Position numbers and translations under genes: made by a program. Positions 33,915 to 41,083 of a DNA stretch of 44,533 bases are shown one piece after another. This DNA is from Phil1 sp964546125 (GTDB taxonomy: Bacteria; Bacillota; Clostridia; Christensenellales; CAG-138): contig CAZJIS010000006.1 in the NCBI GenBank assembly GCA_964546125.1, positions 1-44,533 of the forward strand, read 5' to 3'. Under the pieces are notes generated by a model that saw nothing but the letters and a program-made list of their open reading frames with translations, had not been told where the DNA came from and made no database searches. How positions within the stretch are numbered: position 1 is the stretch's first letter; the number at the start of each line of letters is the position of its first letter.

Positions 33915-34538
33915 TCAATTGTTGGCGAGGATGACCTCTTCGATGACGTCGGCCGCATGCTCGCACGCGTCAAAGCAGCTCTCAAAGCAATCGTAAATCT
34001 CCTTCCAGACGATGACGTTGAGCGCGTCCTCGGGGGAGGCAAAGAGCTTGTCTACCGCGACGTAGTGCAGCGAATCCCCGTCGGACTCGAGGGTGTTGAC
34101 GAGGATGATCTTATCCTTGATGGTCTTGGACTTTTTGAAGTTTTCAAATTCATCCACAACCTCCTTGAGCGCGTTGCAGCAGCGGATCAGGTGTTCGCTA
34201 AAGCGCACCGTATCCGGGCGCAGCGCCGCCACGCGGAACATGCCGAGCATGCGCATGACCTCGTCGATGCCGTCCACCACATTGTCGAGCTCGTTTTGGA
34301 GCGTTGAAATATCCGAACGCTCGATGGGCGGCAAAAATTCCTTTGCAAGGTACCCGAGCGCCGTGTGCTTGATCATATCCGACTCATGCTCGATGCGGTG
34401 CATCTCCTCCATGCGCGAGGCGACGGTGGTCATGTCGTAGCTTCGGAGCGTTTCATCGAGCAACGCGGCGGCCCGGCAGGCACAATCCGCGCAGGCGGCA
34501 AACCCCGCAAAATAACTGTAGTGCGCTTTTTTCGCCAT
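33915..34538 (-). CDS. DUF47 (PhoU-like) phosphate transport partner
   Basis: 207 residues, all alpha, of the DUF47/TIGR00153 family related to PhoU. Features: metal-type E/D clusters in MEEMHRIEHESDMIKH and LQNELDNVVDGIDEVMRM. These proteins lie next to Pit transporters and are thought to control them. GGAGA precedes the ATG. It starts 15 nt after the pit stop, so the two share a transcript. Confidence 0.9.
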   Translation of the reverse strand: MAKKAHYSYFAGFAACADCACRAAALLDETLRSYDMTTVASRMEEMHRIEHESDMIKHTALGYLAKEFLPPIERSDISTLQNELDNVVDGIDEVMRMLGMFRVAALRPDTVRFSEHLIRCCNALKEVVDEFENFKKSKTIKDKIILVNTLESDGDSLHYVAVDKLFASPEDALNVIVWKEIYDCFESCFDACEHAADVIEEVILANN

Positions 34539-34553
34539 GTTTCTTCTCCTTCG

Positions 34554-35606
34554 TTAAAAGATGAGCATAAACGCTTTCGCCATCAAAAAGCCCAAAAGGC
34601 CGCAGCCGGGGAAGGTCAAAAGCCAAGTGAGCACCATGTCGTTGACGACCGACCAGTTCACGGCCTTGAGCCGCCGCGAGGCGCCCACGCCCATGATGGC
34701 GGTGGTTTTCGTGTGGGTCGTACTCACGGGGATGCCCGTGAGCGAGGAGAGAAGCAGGCAGACCGCCGCCGCGATATCCGCGGAGAAGCCCTGATAGGTA
34801 TTGAGTTTGACCATATCCATGCCCACGGACTTGATAATACGGTAACCGCCGATGGATGTGCCAAGGCCCATCACCAGCGAGCAGACGACCATCAGCCACA
34901 GGGGGATCGCAAAACTCGCCACATCGCTGCGCCCTCCCACGAGCAAAATGCCTAATAAGAACACGCTCATGAACTTTTGCCCGTCCTGCGCGCCGTGCAT
35001 AAAGGCCATCGACGCCGCGCCGAAGATCTGCGCGCCCTTGAAAACGCCCGCGGTTTTACGCCGGTCGGCGTTGCGAAAAACGTGTTCAGTAAGCCTTGCC
35101 ATCAAAAAACCCATCAAAAAGCCAAGGCCCGTTGAAAGCGCGAGGCCGTAGAGCACCTTGACCCATTCGGCCCAGTTGATGCCCGCAAAGCTGCCGTGCA
35201 AGGCGATAGCCCCGCCCGAAAGTCCCGCGATAAGCGCGTGACTCTCGCTCGTGGGGATGCCGAACTTCCACGCGACGACCGCCCACAAAACGATGGCCAC
35301 CAACGCCGCGCACAGCGCGACGACCGCGTCATGCGTATTGCCGCCAAAGTCCACCATGTAGAAAACTGTTTCCACAATTTTGGCGTTGACGAGCGTCATC
35401 ACAAGCACACCGAAGAAGTTGAGCACCGCCGCCATGATGATTGCCGCGCGTACGCCCATCGCGCGGGTCGAAACGCATGTGGCAATGGCATTGGGCGCGT
35501 CCGTCCAACCGTTGACGAGGATCACCGCGAGCGTGAGCAGCACGGTCACCAGCATCAGCGGCTGCCGCGCCACCAGCGAGAGGAAATTCAAAAAGCTAAT
35601 TTGCAT
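34554..35606 (-). CDS. pit: Low-affinity inorganic phosphate transporter (Pit family)
   Basis: 350 residues, ~10 membrane segments. The two PiT signatures are GWTDAPNAIATCVSTRAM near the N-terminus and PVSTTHTKTTAIMGVG near the C-terminus, each carrying the conserved Asp/Thr-rich motif. It is a proton- or cation-coupled metal-phosphate symporter. ATG 35606 follows AAGGA. First gene of the pit-DUF47 operon; promoter at 35681-35709, with phased repeats upstream. Confidence 0.93.
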   Translation of the reverse strand: MQISFLNFLSLVARQPLMLVTVLLTLAVILVNGWTDAPNAIATCVSTRAMGVRAAIIMAAVLNFFGVLVMTLVNAKIVETVFYMVDFGGNTHDAVVALCAALVAIVLWAVVAWKFGIPTSESHALIAGLSGGAIALHGSFAGINWAEWVKVLYGLALSTGLGFLMGFLMARLTEHVFRNADRRKTAGVFKGAQIFGAASMAFMHGAQDGQKFMSVFLLGILLVGGRSDVASFAIPLWLMVVCSLVMGLGTSIGGYRIIKSVGMDMVKLNTYQGFSADIAAAVCLLLSSLTGIPVSTTHTKTTAIMGVGASRRLKAVNWSVVNDMVLTWLLTFPGCGLLGFLMAKAFMLIF

Positions 35607-35680
35607 CCTGCCATCCTTCATCCGTTTTGCGCGCGATTGCGCGCCATTCAAGCGCGGAGCCATCTGCGCGCACTATTGTG

Positions 35681-35709
35681 ATTATATACCCCCGCTGTAC
35701 CGATGGCAA
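35681..35709 (-). promoter_or_regulatory. Promoter of the pit operon
   Basis: On the minus strand TTGCCA (35704-35709), 17 nt, TATAAT (35681-35686); near consensus. The start codon is 75 nt downstream. Confidence 0.75.
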
Positions 35710-35784
35710 ACAGGAAATTTCACAAAAAAATGCCCGCGTTTTCGAATATGAGTGCAAATTATGCCTGCTTTCCTAAAAAAACGG

Positions 35785-35856
35785 CGTTTGAGCCTGCGCA
35801 GATAAAGCGCAAATAAAGCGCAAAAAACGCGAAAATTTACGCAAACCAACGCAAAA
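35785..35856. repeat. Phased GCG/T-tract repeats upstream of pit
   Basis: On the minus strand, six GCG cores separated by T-rich spacers recur every 9-12 bp, about one helical turn. Two adjacent copies are identical: ATAAAGCGCAA at 35802-35812 and 35813-35823 (plus strand). The block lies ~75-150 bp upstream of the pit -35 box, between it and the pepV terminator. Protein-coding explanation: none. An upstream regulator-binding array or intrinsically bent DNA is possible. Confidence 0.5.
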
Positions 35857-35875
35857 AAGGGGCGCTCGGCCCCTT
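35857..35875 (-). terminator. Terminator of pepV
   Basis: On the minus strand a 7-bp stem AAGGGGC (35869-35875) with GCCCCTT (35857-35863), a 5-nt loop, then TTTTTTGC. It lies 29 nt after the pepV stop. Confidence 0.8.
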
Positions 35876-35904
35876 CTAAGCATCCAAATCGACCTGTGAT
35901 CCGC

Positions 35905-37290
35905 TCAGTTTTCCCGCACGGCGAGGGCGAGGATGGCATCGGCGATCATCTTCGTATCCTCGATGAGGTGCGCAACGCTCATACATTCGTCGGCCATGTG
36001 GATGGAGGCGGGCTCGCCCGGACGCTCGACGCCAAAGGCCACGGCGTTTTTCAAATGCCGCGCATAGGTGCCGCCGCCGATTGCAAGCGGCGCGAGGCGC
36101 CGGCCCGTGCGCGCGGCATACACATCGAGCAAAGATCTGACAAGCTCGCTCTCGGGCGGAATATAATAGCCCTCGCTCCAAGTCGCCTGCATCTCCATAA
36201 GGCCCGCAGGGGCAAACCTCTCGGCAAGCTTTGCGCGGATCTCATTCCCATCGGCGGAGATGGGCGCGCGGATGTCGATCGTGAGGCGCTTGAGGCCGGT
36301 TTGATCCCAATCGATCACGCCCGCGTTGAGCGTGAGGCGGCCCGAAGCATCGGAAATGTCGAGGCCGAACGCCTCGCCGTGGTGGTCGAAGCGCAGCGCC
36401 GCCGCAAGGCCGGCGATGGTTTTTGCATCCTCCTCCCCAAGGGGGAGCTTGTCGAGCAGCGCGAGCAGCGCGAGAAGGGCGTTTTTGCCCTGCTCGGGCG
36501 TGGATGCATGCGCGGCGATGCCCGTCACCTTGATGCGGCAGCCCGCGCCCATCGCTTCCGCCGCGCAGGCGAACTCGCTCTTCTCCATAAACGACTCAAG
36601 GATGGGCAGAATGCGGTTGAGCGGGAGCGCGAGCTCCGCCTCCGCCTCGCCCGCAACCGCGTTGGGCACGGTGCCCGCCTTAATTTTCAACGAGGATGCG
36701 TATTCTTTTTTATATTCAGCGCGAAAGATCATTTTTTCGGAGTTGACCACGGGGTATTCCGCATCGGGCGAGAACGCAAGGTCGGGCGCTTTTTCGACCT
36801 TGTTATAATGCGCAAGGCATTGCATGCCGCTCTCCTCGTCGCACCCGAGAATGAGGCGCACGCGACGCTTCATCGCAAAGCCAAGCTCTTTGACGGCCTT
36901 CATCGCATAGAGCGCCGCAAAGGCGGGGCCTTTATTATCCATCGCGCCGCGCGCATAGAGCATGCCGTCGTGAATCTCGGCCCCATAGGGCGGGTAGGAC
37001 CAGCCGGTCCCCTCGGGCACGACGTCGAGGTGGCAGAGGATGCCAAGCTGCTCCTCCCCTTCGCCAAAGTCGATCGTGCCGCAGTATCCGTCGAGATTCT
37101 TTGTTTCAAACCCGAGCGCGCGCGCCTGGGCGAGCGCATCCTCGAGGCAATCGGCAATGCCGCGCCCAAACGGCGCGCCCTCCCCAACCGCCGCGGGGTC
37201 TTTCACCGTTTTGTAGGAAAGGCACTTTTGAAGCCCGGCGATCAGTTCGCCCGCGTGTTCGTCGATCCAATTGTCCACACGTTGATCCAT
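35905..37290 (-). CDS. pepV: Dipeptidase PepV (M20 peptidase)
   Basis: 461 residues, as in lactic-acid-bacterial PepV. Metal and catalytic motifs: HLDVVPEGTGW, ARGAMDNKGP, GCDEESG (general base Glu) and the late GGTYARHLKNAVAFG. A lid domain covers ~185-380. It cleaves dipeptides in the cytoplasm with two zinc ions. ATG 37290 lies 8 nt after GGAGG; an upstream ATG at 37305 contains that site and is less likely. Monocistronic, with its own promoter and terminator. Confidence 0.95.
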   Translation of the reverse strand: MDQRVDNWIDEHAGELIAGLQKCLSYKTVKDPAAVGEGAPFGRGIADCLEDALAQARALGFETKNLDGYCGTIDFGEGEEQLGILCHLDVVPEGTGWSYPPYGAEIHDGMLYARGAMDNKGPAFAALYAMKAVKELGFAMKRRVRLILGCDEESGMQCLAHYNKVEKAPDLAFSPDAEYPVVNSEKMIFRAEYKKEYASSLKIKAGTVPNAVAGEAEAELALPLNRILPILESFMEKSEFACAAEAMGAGCRIKVTGIAAHASTPEQGKNALLALLALLDKLPLGEEDAKTIAGLAAALRFDHHGEAFGLDISDASGRLTLNAGVIDWDQTGLKRLTIDIRAPISADGNEIRAKLAERFAPAGLMEMQATWSEGYYIPPESELVRSLLDVYAARTGRRLAPLAIGGGTYARHLKNAVAFGVERPGEPASIHMADECMSVAHLIEDTKMIADAILALAVREN

Positions 37291-37320
37291 ATTCTTTGCC
37301 TCCATATTTTAACTTCTTAC

Positions 37321-37349
37321 AGCATAACGCATCGGGCGCCGCTTTTCAA
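37321..37349 (-). promoter_or_regulatory. Promoter of pepV
   Basis: On the minus strand TTGAAA (37344-37349), 17 nt, TATGCT (37321-37326). It stands back to back with the uppP promoter, 7 bp between the -35 boxes. Confidence 0.6.
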
Positions 37350-37356
37350 TCTTCCC

Positions 37357-37385
37357 TTGCTATATCCGCATGCAGCGCATAAAAT
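37357..37385 (+). promoter_or_regulatory. Promoter of uppP
   Basis: TTGCTA (37357-37362), 17 nt, TAAAAT (37380-37385). Expected start near 37392, leaving a leader of about 240 nt. Confidence 0.6.
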
Positions 37386-37442
37386 AAAACGAAGCGCACT
37401 TGGCTTCCGCAAAAATACCGGCCGTATTTCTGTGAGATTACA

Positions 37443-37615
37443 CGCTTTTCCCGCTGCCGCGCGGCGGCGGCAGGAAAGCGCGCAACGGATATGCCGCCGA
37501 AATCGGTATGAACCCCGGGGGACGCAATCGCAAAGCCCCCGAAAGAACAATCCCGGCCGGCGGGATTCCATAGACCCGCGGCCCTTTGACAGGGGCGTGG
37601 GGATGAATTCCCCGC
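37443..37615 (+). ncRNA. Structured 5' leader of uppP, candidate regulatory RNA
   Basis: Six hairpins follow one another between the promoter and the ribosome binding site. (1) 37443-37480, CGCTTT/AAAGCG plus CTGCCGC/GCGGCAG. (2) 37491-37509, ATGCCG/CGGTAT. (3) 37516-37541, CGGGGG/CCCCCG with a 14-nt loop. (4) 37549-37567, AATCCCG/CGGGATT. (5) 37581-37596, GCCC/GGGC. (6) 37597-37615, GTGGGG/CCCCGC, directly before AAGAAGGAG. No U-run follows, so control of translation is likelier than termination. It fits no riboswitch consensus that I can recall. Confidence 0.5.
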
Positions 37616-37631
37616 AAAGAAGGAGATTATT

Positions 37632-38426
37632 ATGAACGTATTCATCGCGGCGCTGCTGGGCCTGATTCAAGGCCTGTGCGAGTTTTTGCCCGTTTCAAGC
37701 TCCGGCCACCTGGTGCTGATGCAAACGGTGTTCGGCATCGGGGAGGGCACGCTGTTTTTCGACACGATGCTGCACATCGGCACGCTCGCGGCGGTCGTTG
37801 CGGTCTATTACCGCGAGCTGTGGTCGCTCCTTAAAAAGCCGCTCCAAAAGCGTGTTTACATGCTCGTGCTCGCCTGCGTGGCGACGGTGATTGTGTGGTT
37901 TGTGTTTGAGGATATTTTTGCGCAGGCTTTTGCCGGGCGCTTTTTGGGCTTTGGCTTTTTGATCACGGCCGCCGTTTTGTTTGCGACGCAGCGTTTCGCG
38001 CGGGGCAGCCGCACGGTGGAGCAGCTCAAGGTTCCCGACGCGCTCGCCATCGGCCTTGCCCAGGGCGTGGCGATCTTGCCGGGCGTTTCCCGCTCCGGCG
38101 CGACGATCGCGGGCGCGCGGCTCTTTGGTTTATCGAAAGAAGAGGCGGCGCAGTTCTCGTTCATTCTCTCGATTCCCGTCATTCTCGGGGCGCTGCTTTT
38201 GCAATTGCCCGAAGCGATCACGCTCGGCACGGGCGGCATTTCGTGGGGCAGCATCGCGGTGGGCGTGGTCGTCTCCGCGGTGAGCGGCTACTTTGCCATC
38301 CGCTGGATGCTGCGGATCATCGTGAAAAAAAGCCTCATCGGCTTTTCGGTCTACACGCTGCTCGTCGGCCTTTTCGTGCTGACCGATCAGCTTTTCACGA
38401 ACTTTTTCTTCGCCAACCCGTTCTAA
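37632..38426 (+). CDS. uppP: Undecaprenyl-diphosphatase
   Basis: 264 residues, eight membrane segments. Signature motifs: LIQGLCEFLPVSSSGH (catalytic Glu and SGH) and LPGVSRSGATI (PGxSRSG). It dephosphorylates undecaprenyl diphosphate, recycling the lipid carrier for peptidoglycan, and gives bacitracin resistance in several species. AAGGAG precedes the ATG by 7 nt. A long structured leader stands before it. The GH13 gene follows after 17 nt, so they are probably co-transcribed. Confidence 0.95.
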   Translation: MNVFIAALLGLIQGLCEFLPVSSSGHLVLMQTVFGIGEGTLFFDTMLHIGTLAAVVAVYYRELWSLLKKPLQKRVYMLVLACVATVIVWFVFEDIFAQAFAGRFLGFGFLITAAVLFATQRFARGSRTVEQLKVPDALAIGLAQGVAILPGVSRSGATIAGARLFGLSKEEAAQFSFILSIPVILGALLLQLPEAITLGTGGISWGSIAVGVVVSAVSGYFAIRWMLRIIVKKSLIGFSVYTLLVGLFVLTDQLFTNFFFANPF

Positions 38427-38443
38427 TGCCGCAAGGAGGAATT

Positions 38444-40114
38444 ATGGACCCGAGGGAAAGCATCGTTTATCAGATTTGGCCGCGTTCGTTTTATGACGCG
38501 AACGGCGACGGCATCGGCGACTTGCCGGGCATTACCGCGAAGCTCGATTATCTCAAGGAGCTTGGCGTCGATACGCTTTGGCTCTCCCCCATCTTCCCCT
38601 CGCCCAATGCCGATTACGGCTACGATATTTCGGATTACCGCGCAATCAACCCCGAATTCGGCACGATGGAGGATTTTGAGCGTCTGCTTGCCGAGGCAAA
38701 GGCCCGCGGCATCCGCATTTTGCTTGACCTCGTGCCCAACCACACCTCTGACCAGCACGCGTGGTTTCGGGCGGCGCTCGCCGATGCGAACTCGGAATAC
38801 CGCGATTATTACATTTTCCGCAAGGGCAAAAACGGCGGCCCGCCGAACAACTGGCTGAGCTTTTTTGGCGGCAGCTCATGGACGAAGGATGAAAAGAGCG
38901 GTGAATATTACCTCACCTCCTTCACGCCGCGCCAATGCGATTTGAATTGGGAAAACCCGAAGCTTCGCCGCGAGATGTATGACATGATGCGCTTCTGGCT
39001 CGACAAGGGCGTGGGGGGCTTTCGCATCGACGTTGTGAACCTCATCAAAAAGCCCGCGGGCTTCCCCGACAAAAACCCCGAAAAGCGCGGCCTTCAGTTC
39101 CCCGCGGAGCTTGTGACGGCGCAGCCCGGCATCCACGAAATGCTGCGCGAAATGAACCAGGAGGTCTTTTCGCACTACCCCGGCTGCATGACCGTCGGTG
39201 AAGGCTGCATGGTGGGTATCGATGAGACGGCGGATTACACCGCCCCCGCAAGGCGGGAGCTTACGATGATGTTCCACTTCGACATCGCGCTGCTTGGCTG
39301 CGGCCCGCTTGGCAAATATGACTTCCGTAAATTCTACCGCTTTACGGTGCGCGATTTTAAGCGCGTGACCGACCGGTGGCAGCTTCACATGCAAAAGGAA
39401 AACGGGTGGATCGGCAATTACCTGTCAAACCACGACCAGCCGCGCCAGCTCGACCGTTTCGGAAGCGTTGAGGAACCGCTGCGCCGCGCGAGCGCCAAAG
39501 CGTTGTGCCTTTACAACTTCACGCTGCGCGGCACGCCTTTCATCTACCAGGGCGAAGAGTGCGGCATGACCAACCTTGCCCTTGAAGAACACGAATGGAA
39601 GGATTTTGAGGCGCTCAACTCCTACCGCTTGCTCCAAACGATGATGCATGTTCCCAAGGGGATCGCCCGGCGCATCGTGCGGCGCGCCACGCGGGATAAC
39701 GCCCGCACGCCCGTGCAGTGGGACGCGGGGCGCAACGCGGGCTTCACCGCGGGCACGCCCTGGCTTCGCGTAAACCCGAACTACCACGAGATCAACATTC
39801 AGGATGATATAATCCACATGGATTCCATCGTGGGCTTCTACAAGCGCGCCATCGCGCTGCGCCGCGCGCACCCCGTGCTCGTCGCGGGCGCTTACGCGCC
39901 CATCGCCCCCGAACACCCGCGCGTGCTCGCATTCACGCGAACAAACGAGGGAGAAAAGCTTTTGGTTTTGATCAACCTTGGCAAAAAGAGCGCAAAAATA
40001 AAGCTCCCCGGGTTGCGGGGAGCCGAATGCCTGCTTTACACGCACGCCTCGCGCGCGTTTGCGCAGGAGTTGCGCTTACTGCCCTATGAAGGTTTGGTTT
40101 ACAAGCTTGCGTAG
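38444..40114 (+). CDS. GH13 alpha-glucosidase (oligo-1,6-glucosidase type)
   Basis: 556 residues, cytoplasmic (no signal peptide). Family motifs: region I DLVPNHTS (~95-102), nucleophile D196 in GFRIDVVNLI, acid/base E253 in TVGEGCMVG, and transition-state Asp D331 in SNHDQPR. The layout resembles oligo-1,6-glucosidase and trehalose-6-phosphate hydrolase; the exact linkage cannot be decided. AAGGAGG precedes the ATG 8 nt ahead. It is second to uppP on the transcript. Its end overlaps the convergent CBS gene by 39 nt. Confidence 0.92.
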   Translation: MDPRESIVYQIWPRSFYDANGDGIGDLPGITAKLDYLKELGVDTLWLSPIFPSPNADYGYDISDYRAINPEFGTMEDFERLLAEAKARGIRILLDLVPNHTSDQHAWFRAALADANSEYRDYYIFRKGKNGGPPNNWLSFFGGSSWTKDEKSGEYYLTSFTPRQCDLNWENPKLRREMYDMMRFWLDKGVGGFRIDVVNLIKKPAGFPDKNPEKRGLQFPAELVTAQPGIHEMLREMNQEVFSHYPGCMTVGEGCMVGIDETADYTAPARRELTMMFHFDIALLGCGPLGKYDFRKFYRFTVRDFKRVTDRWQLHMQKENGWIGNYLSNHDQPRQLDRFGSVEEPLRRASAKALCLYNFTLRGTPFIYQGEECGMTNLALEEHEWKDFEALNSYRLLQTMMHVPKGIARRIVRRATRDNARTPVQWDAGRNAGFTAGTPWLRVNPNYHEINIQDDIIHMDSIVGFYKRAIALRRAHPVLVAGAYAPIAPEHPRVLAFTRTNEGEKLLVLINLGKKSAKIKLPGLRGAECLLYTHASRAFAQELRLLPYEGLVYKLA

Positions 40115-40531
40115 CGCCTTGGGCTTTTCGCCCTTGGTATCGTTGAAGTAAAACTGCATGATGTCGCGGCGGGTGACAATGCCGATGAACGAGCCGATGT
40201 CGTCCACCACCGGCACGAAGTTCTGGTTCATCGCCATGTGCAAAAGATCCTCGAGCGAGGCGTTCACGTTGACCGAAGGGTTATGCTCCGGACGCATGAT
40301 ATCCCTGACATAGAGCCGTTCCTGCGCGTGGTTATCCCAGGCGGAAGCGTCCGAGAGCTTCCATAGAAAGTCGCCCTCCGTGACCGTGCCGACGTATTTG
40401 CCCTCCCGATCGATGACGGGAATGGCCGAATAGCCGTAAAACCTCATCTTCTCAAGCGCCTGACGCAGCGTATTATCGAAAAACACATAGGCAACCGAAG
40501 CTTTTGGCTTGAGGAAAAAGAGAACGTTCAT
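40076..40531 (-). CDS. CBS-domain pair protein
   Basis: 151 residues forming two CBS motifs: ~14-65 (TLRQALEKMRFYGYSAIPVID...) and ~82-135 (NASLEDLLHMAMNQNFVPVVDDIGSFIGIVTRRDI). Stand-alone CBS pairs bind adenine nucleotides or c-di-AMP and act as energy sensors; the partner is unknown. GGATG precedes the ATG at 40531. The last 39 nt overlap the end of the convergent GH13 gene. Confidence 0.88.
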   Translation of the reverse strand: MNVLFFLKPKASVAYVFFDNTLRQALEKMRFYGYSAIPVIDREGKYVGTVTEGDFLWKLSDASAWDNHAQERLYVRDIMRPEHNPSVNVNASLEDLLHMAMNQNFVPVVDDIGSFIGIVTRRDIMQFYFNDTKGEKPKALRKLVNQTFIGQ

Positions 40532-40635
40532 GCCTGCACATCCTTCGTTTGATAGGTTCATCATACCACACAACAGCCATCAAATGTTGACCGCAATGTA
40601 AAATCGCGGGTACAAAATCGGCTCGCCCCGCGGGG

Positions 40636-41055
40636 CTATGTTTGCTTAGCGCAGGGCGGCGTGAAACGCGCAAAAAACGCTTCGAGCAAATCCGCCGCAC
40701 GCTCTACGGCGATTACGCAGCGGCGCCCCTCGCGCGCGCAGTGCGGCTTGATTTCGCGGCACATGAGGCTGCCGAAGGCTTCGTGAAAATCCGCCACATA
40801 CTCGGCGCAGGCTTCGCGAAAACCCGGCGTCGCATGCGCGCGGCCCTCAACAAGGGCGGCACTGAGCGCCGCGAGCGCCGCACACAGCGCGCCGCAGGTC
40901 TCCCCGCAGCCAAGACCGCCTCCATAGCCGCCCATGAGGCGGAGCGCATCCTCCGAAAGGCCGAAGGCATAGGCGTCGTTCGCCGCGCGAAGGAGCGCCT
41001 CCGCACAGTTGTAATCCCCCTCGAGGTAATACCGTCCGGCTATCTCGCGCAGCAT
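40636..41055 (-). CDS. C_GCAxxG_C_C-family redox protein
   Basis: 139 residues. Conserved cysteines: YNCAEALL, GYGGGLGCGETCGALCAAL, LMCREIK, CAREGRRCVIAV, in the order of the C_GCAxxG_C_C family. Members are small putative redox or metal-binding proteins found in anaerobes. It starts 28 nt after the ileS stop on the same strand and is probably part of that transcript. Confidence 0.88.
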   Translation of the reverse strand: MLREIAGRYYLEGDYNCAEALLRAANDAYAFGLSEDALRLMGGYGGGLGCGETCGALCAALAALSAALVEGRAHATPGFREACAEYVADFHEAFGSLMCREIKPHCAREGRRCVIAVERAADLLEAFFARFTPPCAKQT

Positions 41056-41083
41056 AAAAGTCCCCCGCTTTCTAAAGCGCGTT

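Noticed and set aside
35802..35823. CRISPR-like repeat
   Set aside because: Only two 11-bp units, directly adjacent, no spacers and no cas genes.
37516..37570. c-di-GMP-I riboswitch in the uppP leader
   Set aside because: The GACGCAA and GCAAAGCC pieces are suggestive, but the tetraloop receptor and second stem of the consensus are not found.
35896..37635. 579-residue plus-strand open frame opposite pepV
   Set aside because: Arg-, His- and Ala-rich product typical of the antisense strand of GC-rich codon-biased genes; no ribosome binding site or family match.
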